DNA of 64,000 nt. It comes from Conexibacter arvalis. GTDB lineage: Bacteria; Actinomycetota; Thermoleophilia; Solirubrobacterales; Solirubrobacteraceae. The notes under the pieces are model-generated. The model saw nothing but the letters and a program-made list of their open reading frames with translations, was not told the origin of the DNA and did not search any database. Shown piece by piece: positions 44,700-53,609 of this stretch. Position 1 is the stretch's first letter; each line of letters opens with the position of its first letter. Position numbers and translations under genes: made by a program. Location: positions 1,590,182 to 1,654,181 of the forward strand of contig NZ_JACHNU010000001.1 of the NCBI RefSeq assembly GCF_014199525.1. The letters are read 5' to 3'.

Positions 44700-45355
44700 T
44701 CACCGTCCTGCTGGTCGACGACGACGCGCTGATGCGCGCCGGGCTGCGGGCGGTGATCTCCAGCGACGACGGGCTGGAGGTCGTCGGCGAGGCGGCGGAC
44801 GGGCGCGAGGCGGTGGCGCGCGCGCCGAGGCTGGCGCCCGACGTCGTGCTGATGGACGTGCGGATGCCCGAGCTCGACGGGATCGCCGCGACACGCGAGC
44901 TGCTCGCGGTCGCCCCCCACGCGAAGGTGCTGGTGCTGACGACCTTCGAGGAGGACGAGTACGTCTTCGGCGCGCTCGCCGCCGGCGCCGCCGGCTTCGT
45001 GCTGAAGCGGACGCGGCCGGAGGACCTGCTCGCCGCGATCCGCACGGTCGCCGACGGCGACGCGCTGCTGTCGCCGGCGGTGACGCGGCGGGTCGTCGAG
45101 CGCGTCGTCGACCGCTCCGCCGGCGCGCCGCGCGACGACGGCGAGCGGCTCGCGCAGCTGACCCCGCGCGAGCGCGACGTGCTCGACCTCGTCGCCCGCG
45201 GCCTCACCAACAGGGAGGTCGCCGCCGCGCTCGTCGTCGAGGAGTCGACCGTCAAGACCCACGTCAAGCGCGTCCTCGCCAAGCTCGGCCTGCGCGACCG
45301 CGTGCAGGCGGTGATCTACGCCTACGAGCACGGCCTGGTGCGGCCGGGGGAGTAG
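44696..45355 (+). CDS. NarL/LuxR-family response regulator
   Basis: A 219-aa response regulator. The receiver domain holds the acidic pocket VDDD near residues 8-10, phospho-acceptor Asp54 in LMDVRMP, Thr in LTTFEEDEY and Lys in FVLKRTRPEDL. The output domain is a LuxR helix-turn-helix (LTPRERDVLDLVARGLTNREVA...VVEESTVKTHVKRVLAKLGLRDR). It is cotranscribed with the kinase and is the likely ligand of the repeated sites at 43353-43443. Confidence 0.93.
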   Translation: MITVLLVDDDALMRAGLRAVISSDDGLEVVGEAADGREAVARAPRLAPDVVLMDVRMPELDGIAATRELLAVAPHAKVLVLTTFEEDEYVFGALAAGAAGFVLKRTRPEDLLAAIRTVADGDALLSPAVTRRVVERVVDRSAGAPRDDGERLAQLTPRERDVLDLVARGLTNREVAAALVVEESTVKTHVKRVLAKLGLRDRVQAVIYAYEHGLVRPGE

Positions 45356-45357
45356 CG

Positions 45358-45723
45358 GTGCCGACGAACGACAGACAGACCGCCGCCGTCTTCGCCGCAG
45401 GGTCCGAGATCCTCCGCGACGCGACGAGCGAGATGCGGGCGATCGAGCCGCCAGCCGACGTGGCGGAGTCCTACGACCGCTTCGTCGTGCTGCTCGATCG
45501 GCAGGGCGACGGCATGGTCGCCATCCGCAGAACGACGCTGGCGGGCGATCAAGCCGGCGTGAGAGCCGCGCATGCGCGCATCGCCAGAGCCAACGAGGAG
45601 CAGGACCGGATCGCGCTCGACATCGGGCTCGAGGGATGCGCGGCGAGCGCGGAGGAGGAAGCGGAGGAGGCGCCGCCGCCGAGCGTCGCACCCGGTGGCG
45701 AGGCGCCCTTCGACATCGGCTGA
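45358..45723 (+). CDS. Hypothetical protein in two-component operon
   Basis: A 121-aa protein I do not recognise. It starts with GTG 2 nt after the response-regulator stop, so it is probably cotranscribed. The sequence is helical and charged with no membrane segment or signal peptide: DATSEMRAIEPPADVAESYDRFVVLLDRQGDGMVAIRRTTLAGD followed by an Ala/Glu/Pro-rich tail. Spacing of hydrophobics suggests a helical hairpin. About half of its Arg codons are AGA, unlike its neighbours in the operon. It might be an accessory factor for the kinase, which is inference. Confidence 0.6.
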   Translation: MPTNDRQTAAVFAAGSEILRDATSEMRAIEPPADVAESYDRFVVLLDRQGDGMVAIRRTTLAGDQAGVRAAHARIARANEEQDRIALDIGLEGCAASAEEEAEEAPPPSVAPGGEAPFDIG

Positions 45724-45728
45724 GGGAA

Positions 45729-45757
45729 CCGGGGCGCCGTCGCGGCCGACGCCCCGG
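45729..45757. terminator. Bidirectional hairpin between convergent genes
   Basis: CCGGGGCG (45729-45736) and CGCCCCGG (45750-45757) form a perfect 8-bp stem around 13 nt. It lies in the 67-nt gap between the hypothetical gene and the convergent acyl-CoA synthetase, so it can stop transcripts from both sides. Confidence 0.5.
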
Positions 45758-45790
45758 GCGGCGAGCGCGAGATCCGCCGAGCCGCGGCCC

Positions 45791-47365
45791 CTACCGCTCC
45801 AGCTCCCGCTGGCGCAGCTCGATGCGGCGGATCTTGCCGGTGAGGGTCTTCGGCAGGTCGGCGACGAACTCGAGCTTGCGCGGGTAGGCGTAGGCGGAGA
45901 GGCGGCCGCGGACGTGGGCTCTGATCGACGCCGCCAGCTCGTCGCTCGGCTCGTGGCCGTCGGCGAGCACGACGAACGCCTTCACGACGTTGCCCTTGAC
46001 CGGGTCCGGCGAGGCGACCGCGGCGGCCTCGCGCACGGCCGGGTGCTCGAGGCAGACCGATTCGACCTCGAACGGGCCGATGCGGTAGCCGGCGGCGATG
46101 ATGACGTCGTCGGCGCGGCCCTCGTACCAGTAGTAGCCGTCTTCGTCCTGGGAGGCGGCGTCCTTGGTGTGGAACCACTCGCCGCCGAACGCCTCTTCGC
46201 TCTCGCCAGGCCGGCGCCAGTAGCCGAGCGGGTAGTGCGGGTTGGAACGGGCGCGCAGGCAGATTTCGCCGCGCTCGCCCTGCGCCACCGGCCGCTCGTC
46301 CTCGTCGAGGATCGCGACCTCCCAGCCGGGCATCGGCTTGCCCATCGACCCCTCGCGGACCTCCATCCACGGGAAGTTGCCGACGAGCGGATACGACTCG
46401 GTGAGGCCGTAGTAGTCGAGCACGGTGACGCCGTACTGCTCGCGGAACCAGCGGATCGCCTCCGGGTTGAGCGGCTCGCCGGCGCTGCAGACCCGCCGGA
46501 ACCGCTGCGGGAAGCGACGGCCGGCGTCGCGCAGCGTCATCATCGCCCGCATCGCCGTCGGCGTCGTGAAGACGTTCGTGACCTCGTGGCGGGAGAGGAA
46601 GTCGAGCTGCTCGGCCGGGTCGAAGCCGCCGGCGCGCTGGTAGACGCACTGGGTCGCCCCGAGCCGCCATGGCCCGAGCAGCGGCGCGATCCCGGCCGCC
46701 CAGGCCCACTCGCCCATGCCGTGGAAGCGCTCGCCGGGCTGGACCTCGTGGCAGTAGCGGAACTCCTCGTGGCCGAGGATGTAGCGGTGGGCGTGGACGA
46801 TCCCCTTCGCCAGCCCGGTCGTGCCGGAGGTGTAGTAGAGCTGCGCCGGGTCATCGCACGAGGTGTCGGCGAGGACGGGAGCGGTCGGAGCGCCGGCGAG
46901 CAGGCCGTCGCCCTCGTCGACCACCAGCACCCGCCCGACGAGGCCGGCGTCGAAGCGGCCGACGTTGGCGGCGTCGGTGACGAGCACCGCCGGCTCGCTG
47001 TCGGCGAGGCGGTGGCGGATCCCCTCGTCGCCGTAGAGGACCGACATCGACAGCAGCACCGCGCCGAGCTTCCAGGTGCCGAGGAAGATCGCCGCGGTCT
47101 CCGGCGTCGGCGGCAGCACGACGGCGACGCGGTCGCCGCGGCCGACGCCGGCCGCGCGCAGCACGTGCGCCGCCTGGTTGGCGAGGTCCTGCAGCTCCCC
47201 CCAGGTCAAGTTGCGGCGCGCGCCGTCGTGGCGCTCCCAGAGCATCGCGAGGCCGTCGCGCGGATGCTTGTCGCAGACGTCCCAGGCGATGTTGTAGCGC
47301 TCCGGCACCTCCCAGCGGTGCTCGGCGCGGACCTGCTCGTACGTCGGTGCGGCGGTGGTGGCCAT
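45791..47365 (-). CDS. Medium-chain type acyl-CoA synthetase
   Basis: A 524-aa adenylate-forming enzyme. The AMP-binding P-loop is YYTSGTTGLAKG, the acyl pocket follows in YYGLTESYPL, the hinge is GRADDVIIAAGYRIGPFEVE and the catalytic Lys lies in TLTGKIRRIELR at the C-terminus. It activates a carboxylate with ATP and CoA. Sequence style resembles the MACS/acetyl-CoA synthetase-like group. The ATG at 47365 has GGAGTGACG upstream. It forms a two-gene unit with the membrane protein (29-nt gap) and is divergent from the diol dehydratase operon, so propionate or a hydroxy-acid made from the aldehyde is a plausible substrate. Confidence 0.85.
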   Translation of the reverse strand: MATTAAPTYEQVRAEHRWEVPERYNIAWDVCDKHPRDGLAMLWERHDGARRNLTWGELQDLANQAAHVLRAAGVGRGDRVAVVLPPTPETAAIFLGTWKLGAVLLSMSVLYGDEGIRHRLADSEPAVLVTDAANVGRFDAGLVGRVLVVDEGDGLLAGAPTAPVLADTSCDDPAQLYYTSGTTGLAKGIVHAHRYILGHEEFRYCHEVQPGERFHGMGEWAWAAGIAPLLGPWRLGATQCVYQRAGGFDPAEQLDFLSRHEVTNVFTTPTAMRAMMTLRDAGRRFPQRFRRVCSAGEPLNPEAIRWFREQYGVTVLDYYGLTESYPLVGNFPWMEVREGSMGKPMPGWEVAILDEDERPVAQGERGEICLRARSNPHYPLGYWRRPGESEEAFGGEWFHTKDAASQDEDGYYWYEGRADDVIIAAGYRIGPFEVESVCLEHPAVREAAAVASPDPVKGNVVKAFVVLADGHEPSDELAASIRAHVRGRLSAYAYPRKLEFVADLPKTLTGKIRRIELRQRELER

Positions 47366-47394
47366 CGTCACTCCTTCGGCGGCGCTCGCGCGGA

Positions 47395-48474
47395 TCACAG
47401 CGCCAGGTCGGTCAGCACGATCGCGGTCGTCATCAGCGCGATCGCGATCGCGGGCGGGTCGATGTGCGTGTCGCCGTGGATCAGGAAGACCCGCGCGCAG
47501 GCCTCGCCCAGCAGCGCGCCGAGCACGCCGCACAGCGCCCCGACGGCGATCGCCGCCAGCGCGGTGCCGCCGGCCGCGATCACGAAGCCGGCGGCGACGG
47601 CGGCCGGCAGCGTCATGTGGTGGGTGACCGGCACGCTCGCGCCGACGACCAGCAGCGCGAGCAGGCTGGCCGAGACGCCGAAGCCGACGAGCGTGCCGGC
47701 GCCGGCGTACGCCGCGTCGACCTCGGCGACCGTCGCCAGCGCCCACGCGGCGGCGACGCCGGAGACCAGGCCGAGCAGCGCCGCCTGGCTCCACGCTCTC
47801 TGCCACGGCACCCACTCTGCTGGTGCCTCGGCGCGACCGCGGACTCCGTCCACGGCGCCCCCGGCGTCGTCGATCGCTCGCGGGCTGGCGCCCGCCACGC
47901 GCTCTGCCTCCTCGGCAGCCACCCCGCTGCTCTCGTCAGCGAACGCGAGGTCGGCCTCCTGCGAGCCGCCGGCCATCGGCGGCCGCGCGCGGCGGGTTGG
48001 GCGGGCCCCGAGCAGGCCGGTCGAGCCGAACGCGAAGCGGGCGGCGAGCGCCGAGACGACGACCGCCAGCGCGACCGTGTCGGTGTAGGCGCCGGTGCCG
48101 TCGCTCTTGGCGAGCAGCTCGGCGAGCAGCTGCTGCACGGCGTAGCCGCCGACGCCGAAGAGGCCGCCGACGACGATCGGGTCGGGACGGCCGAGGCTCG
48201 CCAGCGGCGTCGCGATGTCGCGTCCGCTCTCGACGTATCCGCGGCGGGCGGCGTAGGCGACCGCGGCCACCGCGCCGGCGAAGGCGACGTGCGGCCCGAA
48301 GACCGGCCCGAACGCGACCGTCCCGAGCACGTCGACGTCGCCGCCCGCGAGCGCCACCCCGACGCCGAGCAGGACGATCGCGCCGGTCAGCGCGAAGGCG
48401 ATCAGCGCGCCGCAGAGCGCGCCCAGGCAGCCGCCCGCGAACGCGGCGAGCAGCACGGCAAGGCTGAAGTCCAT
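47395..48474 (-). CDS. Multi-span membrane protein of unknown function
   Basis: A 359-aa protein with about eight to nine predicted helices in two halves separated by a hydrophilic Ala/Glu/Arg-rich loop at about residues 160-220. The halves look related (both are Gly/Ala-rich with G-x-x-G-A-L-x-G packing motifs), as in inverted-repeat transporters. Its C-terminal end reads HGDTHIDPPAIAIALMTTAIV. A strong AGAGGAGAG site precedes the ATG at 48474. Position divergent from the diol dehydratase operon and before the acyl-CoA synthetase suggests uptake of a diol, glycerol or acid, but I cannot assign a family with certainty. Confidence 0.7.
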   Translation of the reverse strand: MDFSLAVLLAAFAGGCLGALCGALIAFALTGAIVLLGVGVALAGGDVDVLGTVAFGPVFGPHVAFAGAVAAVAYAARRGYVESGRDIATPLASLGRPDPIVVGGLFGVGGYAVQQLLAELLAKSDGTGAYTDTVALAVVVSALAARFAFGSTGLLGARPTRRARPPMAGGSQEADLAFADESSGVAAEEAERVAGASPRAIDDAGGAVDGVRGRAEAPAEWVPWQRAWSQAALLGLVSGVAAAWALATVAEVDAAYAGAGTLVGFGVSASLLALLVVGASVPVTHHMTLPAAVAAGFVIAAGGTALAAIAVGALCGVLGALLGEACARVFLIHGDTHIDPPAIAIALMTTAIVLTDLAL

Positions 48475-48535
48475 CGTTCACTCTCCTCTTTGACGGTGAG
48501 ACCGCCTCTCCGGAAAGCGACGCTACGACGCGCTG

Positions 48536-48579
48536 CGTTGCAGGACGGCTGCCCCGCCGAAACGTTGCGGCTTCGTTGC
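48536..48579 (+). promoter_or_regulatory. CGTTGC operator cluster upstream of diol dehydratase operon
   Basis: CGTTGC occurs three times in the divergent region (48536, 48563 and 48574). The last two are 11 bp apart, one helical turn. The same hexamer and its complement build the palindromes upstream of the aldehyde dehydrogenase at 57.54 kb. This is the best candidate binding site for the GAF regulator encoded at the end of the operon. Confidence 0.55.
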
Positions 48580-48670
48580 AATGACGCTTGCCGCCCGCAG
48601 ATTCCTCGGCAAGGATCGCAGCCAGTCGGTTTGGAGTGAATTTTCCAGGCGGCCGAGGAGAGAGAGTGAG

Positions 48671-50545
48671 ATGAGCCTGATCGTCGGTGTCGACATCGGG
48701 AACTCGACGACGGAGGCGTGCGTCGCGGAGGTGGAGGGAAGCGGGCGCGCCTACCTTGGGTCCGGGCTGGCCGCGACCACCGGCGTCAAGGGGACGGTCC
48801 CGAACGTGACCGGCGCCGCGCGGGCGATCGAGCGCGCGCTGCTGCGGGCCGGGCGGGCGCTCGAGGAGGTCGACGCGATCCTCCTCAACGAGGCGACCCC
48901 GGTGATCAGCGGCCTCGCGATGGAGACGATCACCGAGACGATCATCACCGAGTCGACGATGATCGGCCACAACCCGCAGACCCCCGGCGGCGAGGGGCTC
49001 GGGGTCGGCGTGACGGTCGCGTTCGAGCGGCTCGCCGCGCGGGCGCCCGGCGACGGGCCGGCGATCGTCGTGATCGCGGCGAGCGTCGACTTCGAGGAGG
49101 CCGCGGCGGCGCTGAACGCGGCCGCCGCGCGCGGCGTCGAGGTCGCCGGCGCGGTCGTCCAGCGCGACGACGCGCGGCTGATCGCCAACCGCCTCGACCG
49201 CCCGGTCCCGATCGTCGACGAGGTCACGCACGTCGAGCGCGTCCCGCTCGGGATGGCGGCCGCCGTCGAGGTCGCCGGCCCCGGCCGCGCCGTCCGCACG
49301 CTGTCGAACTCCTACGGCCTGGCGACCGTCTTCGACCTCACTCCGGAGGAGACGCGCGTCGTCGCGCCGGTCGCCCGCGCGCTGACCGGGACCCGCTCGG
49401 CGGTCGTCGTGCGCACCCCCGGCGGCGACGTGACCGACCGCCGCATCCCGGCCGGCACGCTCGAGCTGCACGGCGAGCGCGCCAAGCGGACGGTCGACGT
49501 CAACGGCGGCGCGGAGGAGATCATGGCGGCGCTGCGGCGCGTCCAGCCGCTGGCCGACGTCGTCGGCGAGGCCGGCTCGCACGTCGGCGGCATGCTCGCC
49601 GGGGTGCGAGAGACGATGGCCGACCTCACCGGCGACGCGATCGGCGACGTGCGGATCCGCGACGTGCTCGCCGCCGACACGTTCGTCCCGCGCGAGGTGC
49701 GCGGCGGCCTCGCCGGCGAGTTCGCGCTCGAGAACGCGGTCGCGCTGGCGGCGATGGTGCGCACCAGCCGCGGTCCGATCGAGCAGGTCGCGCGAGCGCT
49801 GGCGCAGGAGTCCGGCGTCGAGGTCGTCGTCGGCGGGGTCGAGGCCGAGATGGCCGTCCGCGGCGCGCTCACGACGCCCGGCACCGCGGCGCCCGTCGCC
49901 GTGCTCGACCTCGGCGGCGGCTCGACCGACGCCGCGCTCGCGCGCGGCGAGGAGCAGGTCGCGACCTACCACGCCGCCGGCGCCGGAGACCTCGTCACCA
50001 AGCTGATCGGCTCCGAGCTGGGGATCGACGACCGCGAGCTGGCCGAGCACGTCAAGACCTGCCCGCTGGCGAAGGTCGAATCGCTCTTCCACGTGCGGCT
50101 GGAGGACGGCACCGTCCAGTACTTCGACGCGCCGCTGCCGGCCGAGACGTTCGCCCGCGTCGTCGCGCTGACCGAGGAGGGCGGGATGGTGCCGATCCCG
50201 ACCCGCCACGGGCTCGACCGGATCCGCCGCGTCCGCCGCGACGCGAAGCGGCGGGTCTTCGCCGTCAACGCCCTGCGCGCGCTGCGCGAGGTCGCCGAGC
50301 ACGGCACCGTGCGGGGGATCGACTTCGTCGTGCTGATCGGCGGCTCGGCGCTCGACTTCGAGATCCCCGAGCTGGTCGCCGAGGCGCTCGCCGACCACGG
50401 CGTCGTCTGCGGCACCGGCAACGTCCGCGCCGTCGAGGGGCCGCGCAACGCGGTCGCGACCGGCCTGGTGGAGGCGTGGGGCCGCGAGCGCGGTCCCGCC
50501 GCCGCCGGCCGCTCGGCCGCGCCGGCCGCGGAGGCGCGCTCGTGA
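48671..50545 (+). CDS. ddrA: Diol/glycerol dehydratase reactivase large subunit
   Basis: A 624-aa molecular chaperone of the DdrA/GdrA (PduG) family, which swaps damaged cobalamin out of the dehydratase using ATP. It begins with the actin-like phosphate loop LIVGVDIGNSTTEACVAE, has NEATPVISGLAMETITETIITESTMIGHNP, a diagnostic family block, the second ATPase loop AVLDLGGGSTDAAL, and IDFVVLIGGSALDFEIPELV. Length matches the family (about 610). It starts the operon, with a GAGAGAGAG-type site before the ATG at 48671, and overlaps ddrB by 4 nt. Being first, ahead of the catalytic subunits, is unusual; enteric operons place it after them. Confidence 0.93.
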   Translation: MSLIVGVDIGNSTTEACVAEVEGSGRAYLGSGLAATTGVKGTVPNVTGAARAIERALLRAGRALEEVDAILLNEATPVISGLAMETITETIITESTMIGHNPQTPGGEGLGVGVTVAFERLAARAPGDGPAIVVIAASVDFEEAAAALNAAAARGVEVAGAVVQRDDARLIANRLDRPVPIVDEVTHVERVPLGMAAAVEVAGPGRAVRTLSNSYGLATVFDLTPEETRVVAPVARALTGTRSAVVVRTPGGDVTDRRIPAGTLELHGERAKRTVDVNGGAEEIMAALRRVQPLADVVGEAGSHVGGMLAGVRETMADLTGDAIGDVRIRDVLAADTFVPREVRGGLAGEFALENAVALAAMVRTSRGPIEQVARALAQESGVEVVVGGVEAEMAVRGALTTPGTAAPVAVLDLGGGSTDAALARGEEQVATYHAAGAGDLVTKLIGSELGIDDRELAEHVKTCPLAKVESLFHVRLEDGTVQYFDAPLPAETFARVVALTEEGGMVPIPTRHGLDRIRRVRRDAKRRVFAVNALRALREVAEHGTVRGIDFVVLIGGSALDFEIPELVAEALADHGVVCGTGNVRAVEGPRNAVATGLVEAWGRERGPAAAGRSAAPAAEARS

Positions 50546-50949
50546 GCGGCCCCGCCGTCTTCCTGCGCCTCGCCCCCGGCGAGGTCCCCGCCGCCGCCCT
50601 GCGCGAGCTGCGCGCCGGCCTGGAGGAGGAGGGCGTGCCCTGCCGCGTGCTCCCCTCCGGACCACCAGCGCCGGTCGCGGCGCCCGGCGCCGCCTCGCCC
50701 GTCTGCGAGGCGCCGGCGTCCGCACCGGCCGACGCCGCCCTGCTCGCCCACGCCGCCGCGTGCGCCTCGCCGGTCTCAGTCGGCCTCGGCCTCTCCGCCG
50801 ACGGCGCCTGCCTGCACCTCCCGCAGCTGCCGCCGGGCGCGCCGCTGCTGTCCGTCTCCCTCCACGACCCCGACCCGGAGCGCCTCCGCGCGCTCGGCCA
50901 CAACGCCGCCCGCCTCGTCGCGGGCGTGCCGCTGAAGGAGCTGCCATGA
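50542..50949 (+). CDS. ddrB: Diol/glycerol dehydratase reactivase small subunit
   Basis: A 135-aa partner of the large reactivase subunit. It mimics the beta-subunit fold of the dehydratase and displaces it during cofactor exchange. Family features are VFLRLAPGEVPAAALRELRAGLEEEGVP near the start, SVGLGLSADGACLHLPQLPPGAPLLSV, and the C-terminal NAARLVAGVPLKEL. GTG start and stop both overlap neighbouring genes. Confidence 0.85.
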   Translation: MSGPAVFLRLAPGEVPAAALRELRAGLEEEGVPCRVLPSGPPAPVAAPGAASPVCEAPASAPADAALLAHAAACASPVSVGLGLSADGACLHLPQLPPGAPLLSVSLHDPDPERLRALGHNAARLVAGVPLKELP

Positions 50950-51377
50950 GCGCCACACGATCCCGCACGAAGCCGACCACGGTCTCGCTCGCCGCCGCCG
51001 AGGCGGTGATCGCCGCCGCGAAGGAGAAGGCCGAGGAGATCGGCCAGCCGATGAACATCGCCGTCGTCGACGCCGGCGCCCGCCTCGTCGCCTTCGCCCG
51101 CATGGACGGCGCGATCATGGCCTCGATCGACATCAGCCAGCGCAAGGCGTTCACGGCGATGATGCTGAAGCTGCCGACCCACGCGCTCGCCGAGGTCACC
51201 CAGCCGGGCCAGCCGCTCTACGGCCTGGAGCACACCAACGGCGGCCTCGTCACCTTCGCCGGCGGCGTGCCGCTGATCGGGCGCGGCGGCGAGCCGGTCG
51301 GCGCGATCGGCGTCTCCGCCGGCAGCGTCGAGCAGGACCAGGAGGTCGCGGAGGCCGGCGCGGCCGCCTTCGGCTGA
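50946..51377 (+). CDS. HbpS/GlcG-like (DUF336, PduO C-terminal type) protein
   Basis: A 143-aa protein of the GlcG/HbpS family, also found as the C-terminal domain of PduO. Seen: LAAAEAVIAAAKEKAEEIGQPMNIAVVDAGARLVAFARMDGA, KAFTAM and GGVPLIGRGGEPVGAIGVSAGS, all family blocks. Members bind heme or cobalamin-like tetrapyrroles and often occur in B12-dependent diol dehydratase operons, where they may help cofactor handling. There is no adenosyltransferase domain here, so adenosylcobalamin must be made elsewhere. It overlaps ddrB by 4 nt. Confidence 0.87.
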   Translation: MSATRSRTKPTTVSLAAAEAVIAAAKEKAEEIGQPMNIAVVDAGARLVAFARMDGAIMASIDISQRKAFTAMMLKLPTHALAEVTQPGQPLYGLEHTNGGLVTFAGGVPLIGRGGEPVGAIGVSAGSVEQDQEVAEAGAAAFG

Positions 51378-51428
51378 TCCCGAGGCCGCCTGACCCGCTC
51401 CCGCGAACGCACGAGAGGAACGATCCCG

Positions 51429-51869
51429 ATGAGCCCCACGCACGACGGCGCCGCGACGGTCGCGGTCGCCGACTATCCGCTCTCCAGCCGCCGGCCGGAG
51501 CTGCTGCGGACCCCGAGCGGCAAGACGCTCGACGACATCACCCTGGAGGCGGTGCTGGAGAAGCGCGTCACCGCCGAGGACCTGCGCATCACACCCGAGA
51601 CGCTGGAGCTGCAGGCGCAGATCGCCGAGCAGACCGAGCGGCCGCAGATGGCGGCCAACCTCCGCCGCGCCGGCGAGCTGACGCGGGTGCCCGACGAGCG
51701 GCTGCTGGAGATCTACGCCGCGCTGCGGCCGGGCGCCTCGACCAAGGACCAGCTGCTGGCGATCGCGCGCGAGCTGGAGGAACGGCACGCCGCGCCGGTC
51801 AACGCCGCGCTCGTGCGCGAGGCCGCCGACGTCTACGAGCGCCGCGACTGCCTCGCGGCCGACGACTGA
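51429..51869 (+). CDS. pduE: Diol/glycerol dehydratase small (gamma) subunit
   Basis: A 146-aa small subunit. It has YPLSSRRPELLRTPSGKTLDDITLEAVLEKRVTAEDLRITPETLELQAQIAE, the conserved family core, and LLEIYAALRPGAST with the Leu/Arg-rich helix and C-terminal AADVYERRDCL. The N-terminal extension is short. A GAGAGGAACG site precedes the ATG. Placement of the small subunit gene before the large one differs from the enteric pduCDE and dhaBCE order. Confidence 0.92.
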   Translation: MSPTHDGAATVAVADYPLSSRRPELLRTPSGKTLDDITLEAVLEKRVTAEDLRITPETLELQAQIAEQTERPQMAANLRRAGELTRVPDERLLEIYAALRPGASTKDQLLAIARELEERHAAPVNAALVREAADVYERRDCLAADD

Positions 51870-51887
51870 CCACCGGGAGAAGATGCG

Positions 51888-53588
51888 ATGACCGCCCTGC
51901 GAGCACCCGATCCGCAGACCAAGGCCTCCAAGCGCACCGAGGCGCTGGAGGCGCGCCCGGTCAACCTCGACGGCTTCGTCGACGAGTGGCCCGAGGTCGG
52001 CCTCGTCGCGATGGACAGCCCCAACGACCCGGAGCCGAGCATCGGCGTCGAGGACGGCCGCGTCGTCGAGATGGACGGCCGCACGCGCGACCAGTTCGAC
52101 TTCCTCGACCAGTTCATCGCCGACACCGCGATCGACGCCGCGACCGCCGAGGCCTCGATGGCGATCGACGCCGGCGAGATCGCCCACATGCTGGTCGACC
52201 CGCGCACCCCGCGCACCGACGTGCTGCGGGTCGTCCGCGGCCTCACGCCGGCGAAGATCCTCGCCGTCGTCAAGACGATGAACGTCGTCGAGATGATGAT
52301 GGCGATGCAGAAGATGCGGGCCCGGCGCACCCCCTCCAACCAGGCCCACTGCACGAGCGCGCGCGACAACCCGCTGCAGGTCGCCGCCGACGCCGCCGAG
52401 GGCGCGCTGCGCGGCTTCGACGAGGTCGAGACGACGCTCGGCATCGTCCGCTATGCGCCGCTGGTCGCGCTCGGCCTCCAGGTCGGCGCCCAGGTCGGCC
52501 GCGGCGGCGTGCTGACGCAGTGCGCGCTGGAGGAGGCGACCGAGCTGCGGCTCGGCCTGCGCGGCCTCACCACCTACGCCGAGACGATCTCCGTCTACGG
52601 CACCGAGAAGGTCTTCATCGACGGCGACGACACGCCCTGGTCGAAGGCGTTCCTCGCCTCCGCCTACGCCAGCCGCGGCATCAAGATGCGCTTCACCTCG
52701 GGCACCGGCTCGGAGGTGCAGATGGGCAACGCCGAGGGCAAGTCGATGCTGTACCTGGAGATCCGCTGCATCCTGATGGCGAAGGGCGCCGGGGTGCAGG
52801 GGCTGCAGAACGGCTCGATCTCCTGCATCGGCGTGCCGGGCGCGGTGCCGGCCGGGATCCGCGCGGTGCTGGCCGAGAACCTCGTCGCGAGCATGGTCGA
52901 CCTGGAGGTCGCCTCCGGCAACGACCAGACCTTCTCGCACTCCGACATGCGCCGGACGGCGCGGCTGCTGATGCAGTTCCTGCCGGGCACCGACCTGATC
53001 TGCTCCGGCTACTCGGCCTGCCCCAACTACGACAACATGTTCGCCGGCTCCAACGTCGACTGCGAGGACTACGACGACTGGAACACGATCCAGCGCGACC
53101 TCCAGGTCGACGGCGGCCTGCGCCACGTCGACGAGCGCGAGATCCTCGCCGTCCGCGACAAGGCCGCCCGCGCGATGCAGGCCGTCTTCGAGCAGCTCGG
53201 GCTGCCGGCGATCACCGACGCCGAGGTCGAGGCCGTCACCTACGCCCACGGCTCCAACGACCTGCCGCCGCGCGACGTGCTGGAGGACCTCAAGGGCGCG
53301 CAGATGCTGATGGACGAGGGGATCACCGGCCTCGACGTCGTGCGCGCGCTGGAGGCCGGCGGCTTCCGCGACGTCGCCGAGTCGCTGCTGGCGCTGCTGC
53401 GCCAGCGGGTCGGCGGCGACCTGCTGCACACGGCCGCGATCGTCGGCCACGACGGCGAGGCGGTCAGCGCCGTCAACGCGCCCAACGACTACGCCGGGCC
53501 GGGGACGGGCTACCGCCCCGAGGGCGCGCGCTGGGAAGAGATGAAGCGGCTGCGGCACACCGTCAGCCCGAGCAACCCCGAAGCCTGA
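51888..53588 (+). CDS. pduC: B12-dependent diol/glycerol dehydratase large (alpha) subunit
   Basis: A 566-aa TIM-barrel subunit that holds adenosylcobalamin and the substrate and converts 1,2-propanediol to propionaldehyde or glycerol to 3-hydroxypropionaldehyde. It aligns by eye along its length with the Klebsiella enzyme: TPSNQAHCTS (His154), LTQCALEEATEL (Glu215/216), DGDDTPWSKAFLAS, GSISCIGVPG, GNDQTFSHSDMRRTARLLMQFLPGTD and YSACPNYDNMFAGSN. The Gln of NDQTF and the Ser of SISCIGVP, which shape substrate range, are kept. It is about 10 residues longer at the N-terminus. Start has a GGGAGAAG site. Confidence 0.95.
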   Translation: MTALRAPDPQTKASKRTEALEARPVNLDGFVDEWPEVGLVAMDSPNDPEPSIGVEDGRVVEMDGRTRDQFDFLDQFIADTAIDAATAEASMAIDAGEIAHMLVDPRTPRTDVLRVVRGLTPAKILAVVKTMNVVEMMMAMQKMRARRTPSNQAHCTSARDNPLQVAADAAEGALRGFDEVETTLGIVRYAPLVALGLQVGAQVGRGGVLTQCALEEATELRLGLRGLTTYAETISVYGTEKVFIDGDDTPWSKAFLASAYASRGIKMRFTSGTGSEVQMGNAEGKSMLYLEIRCILMAKGAGVQGLQNGSISCIGVPGAVPAGIRAVLAENLVASMVDLEVASGNDQTFSHSDMRRTARLLMQFLPGTDLICSGYSACPNYDNMFAGSNVDCEDYDDWNTIQRDLQVDGGLRHVDEREILAVRDKAARAMQAVFEQLGLPAITDAEVEAVTYAHGSNDLPPRDVLEDLKGAQMLMDEGITGLDVVRALEAGGFRDVAESLLALLRQRVGGDLLHTAAIVGHDGEAVSAVNAPNDYAGPGTGYRPEGARWEEMKRLRHTVSPSNPEA

Positions 53589-53609
53589 CCCGGGTCCAGG
53601 AGGAGATCG

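Noticed and set aside
48481-48670. Cobalamin riboswitch before the B12-dependent operon
   Set aside because: I looked for a B12 box and the usual long structured leader. The region has neither, only CGTTGC repeats and a ribosome binding site.
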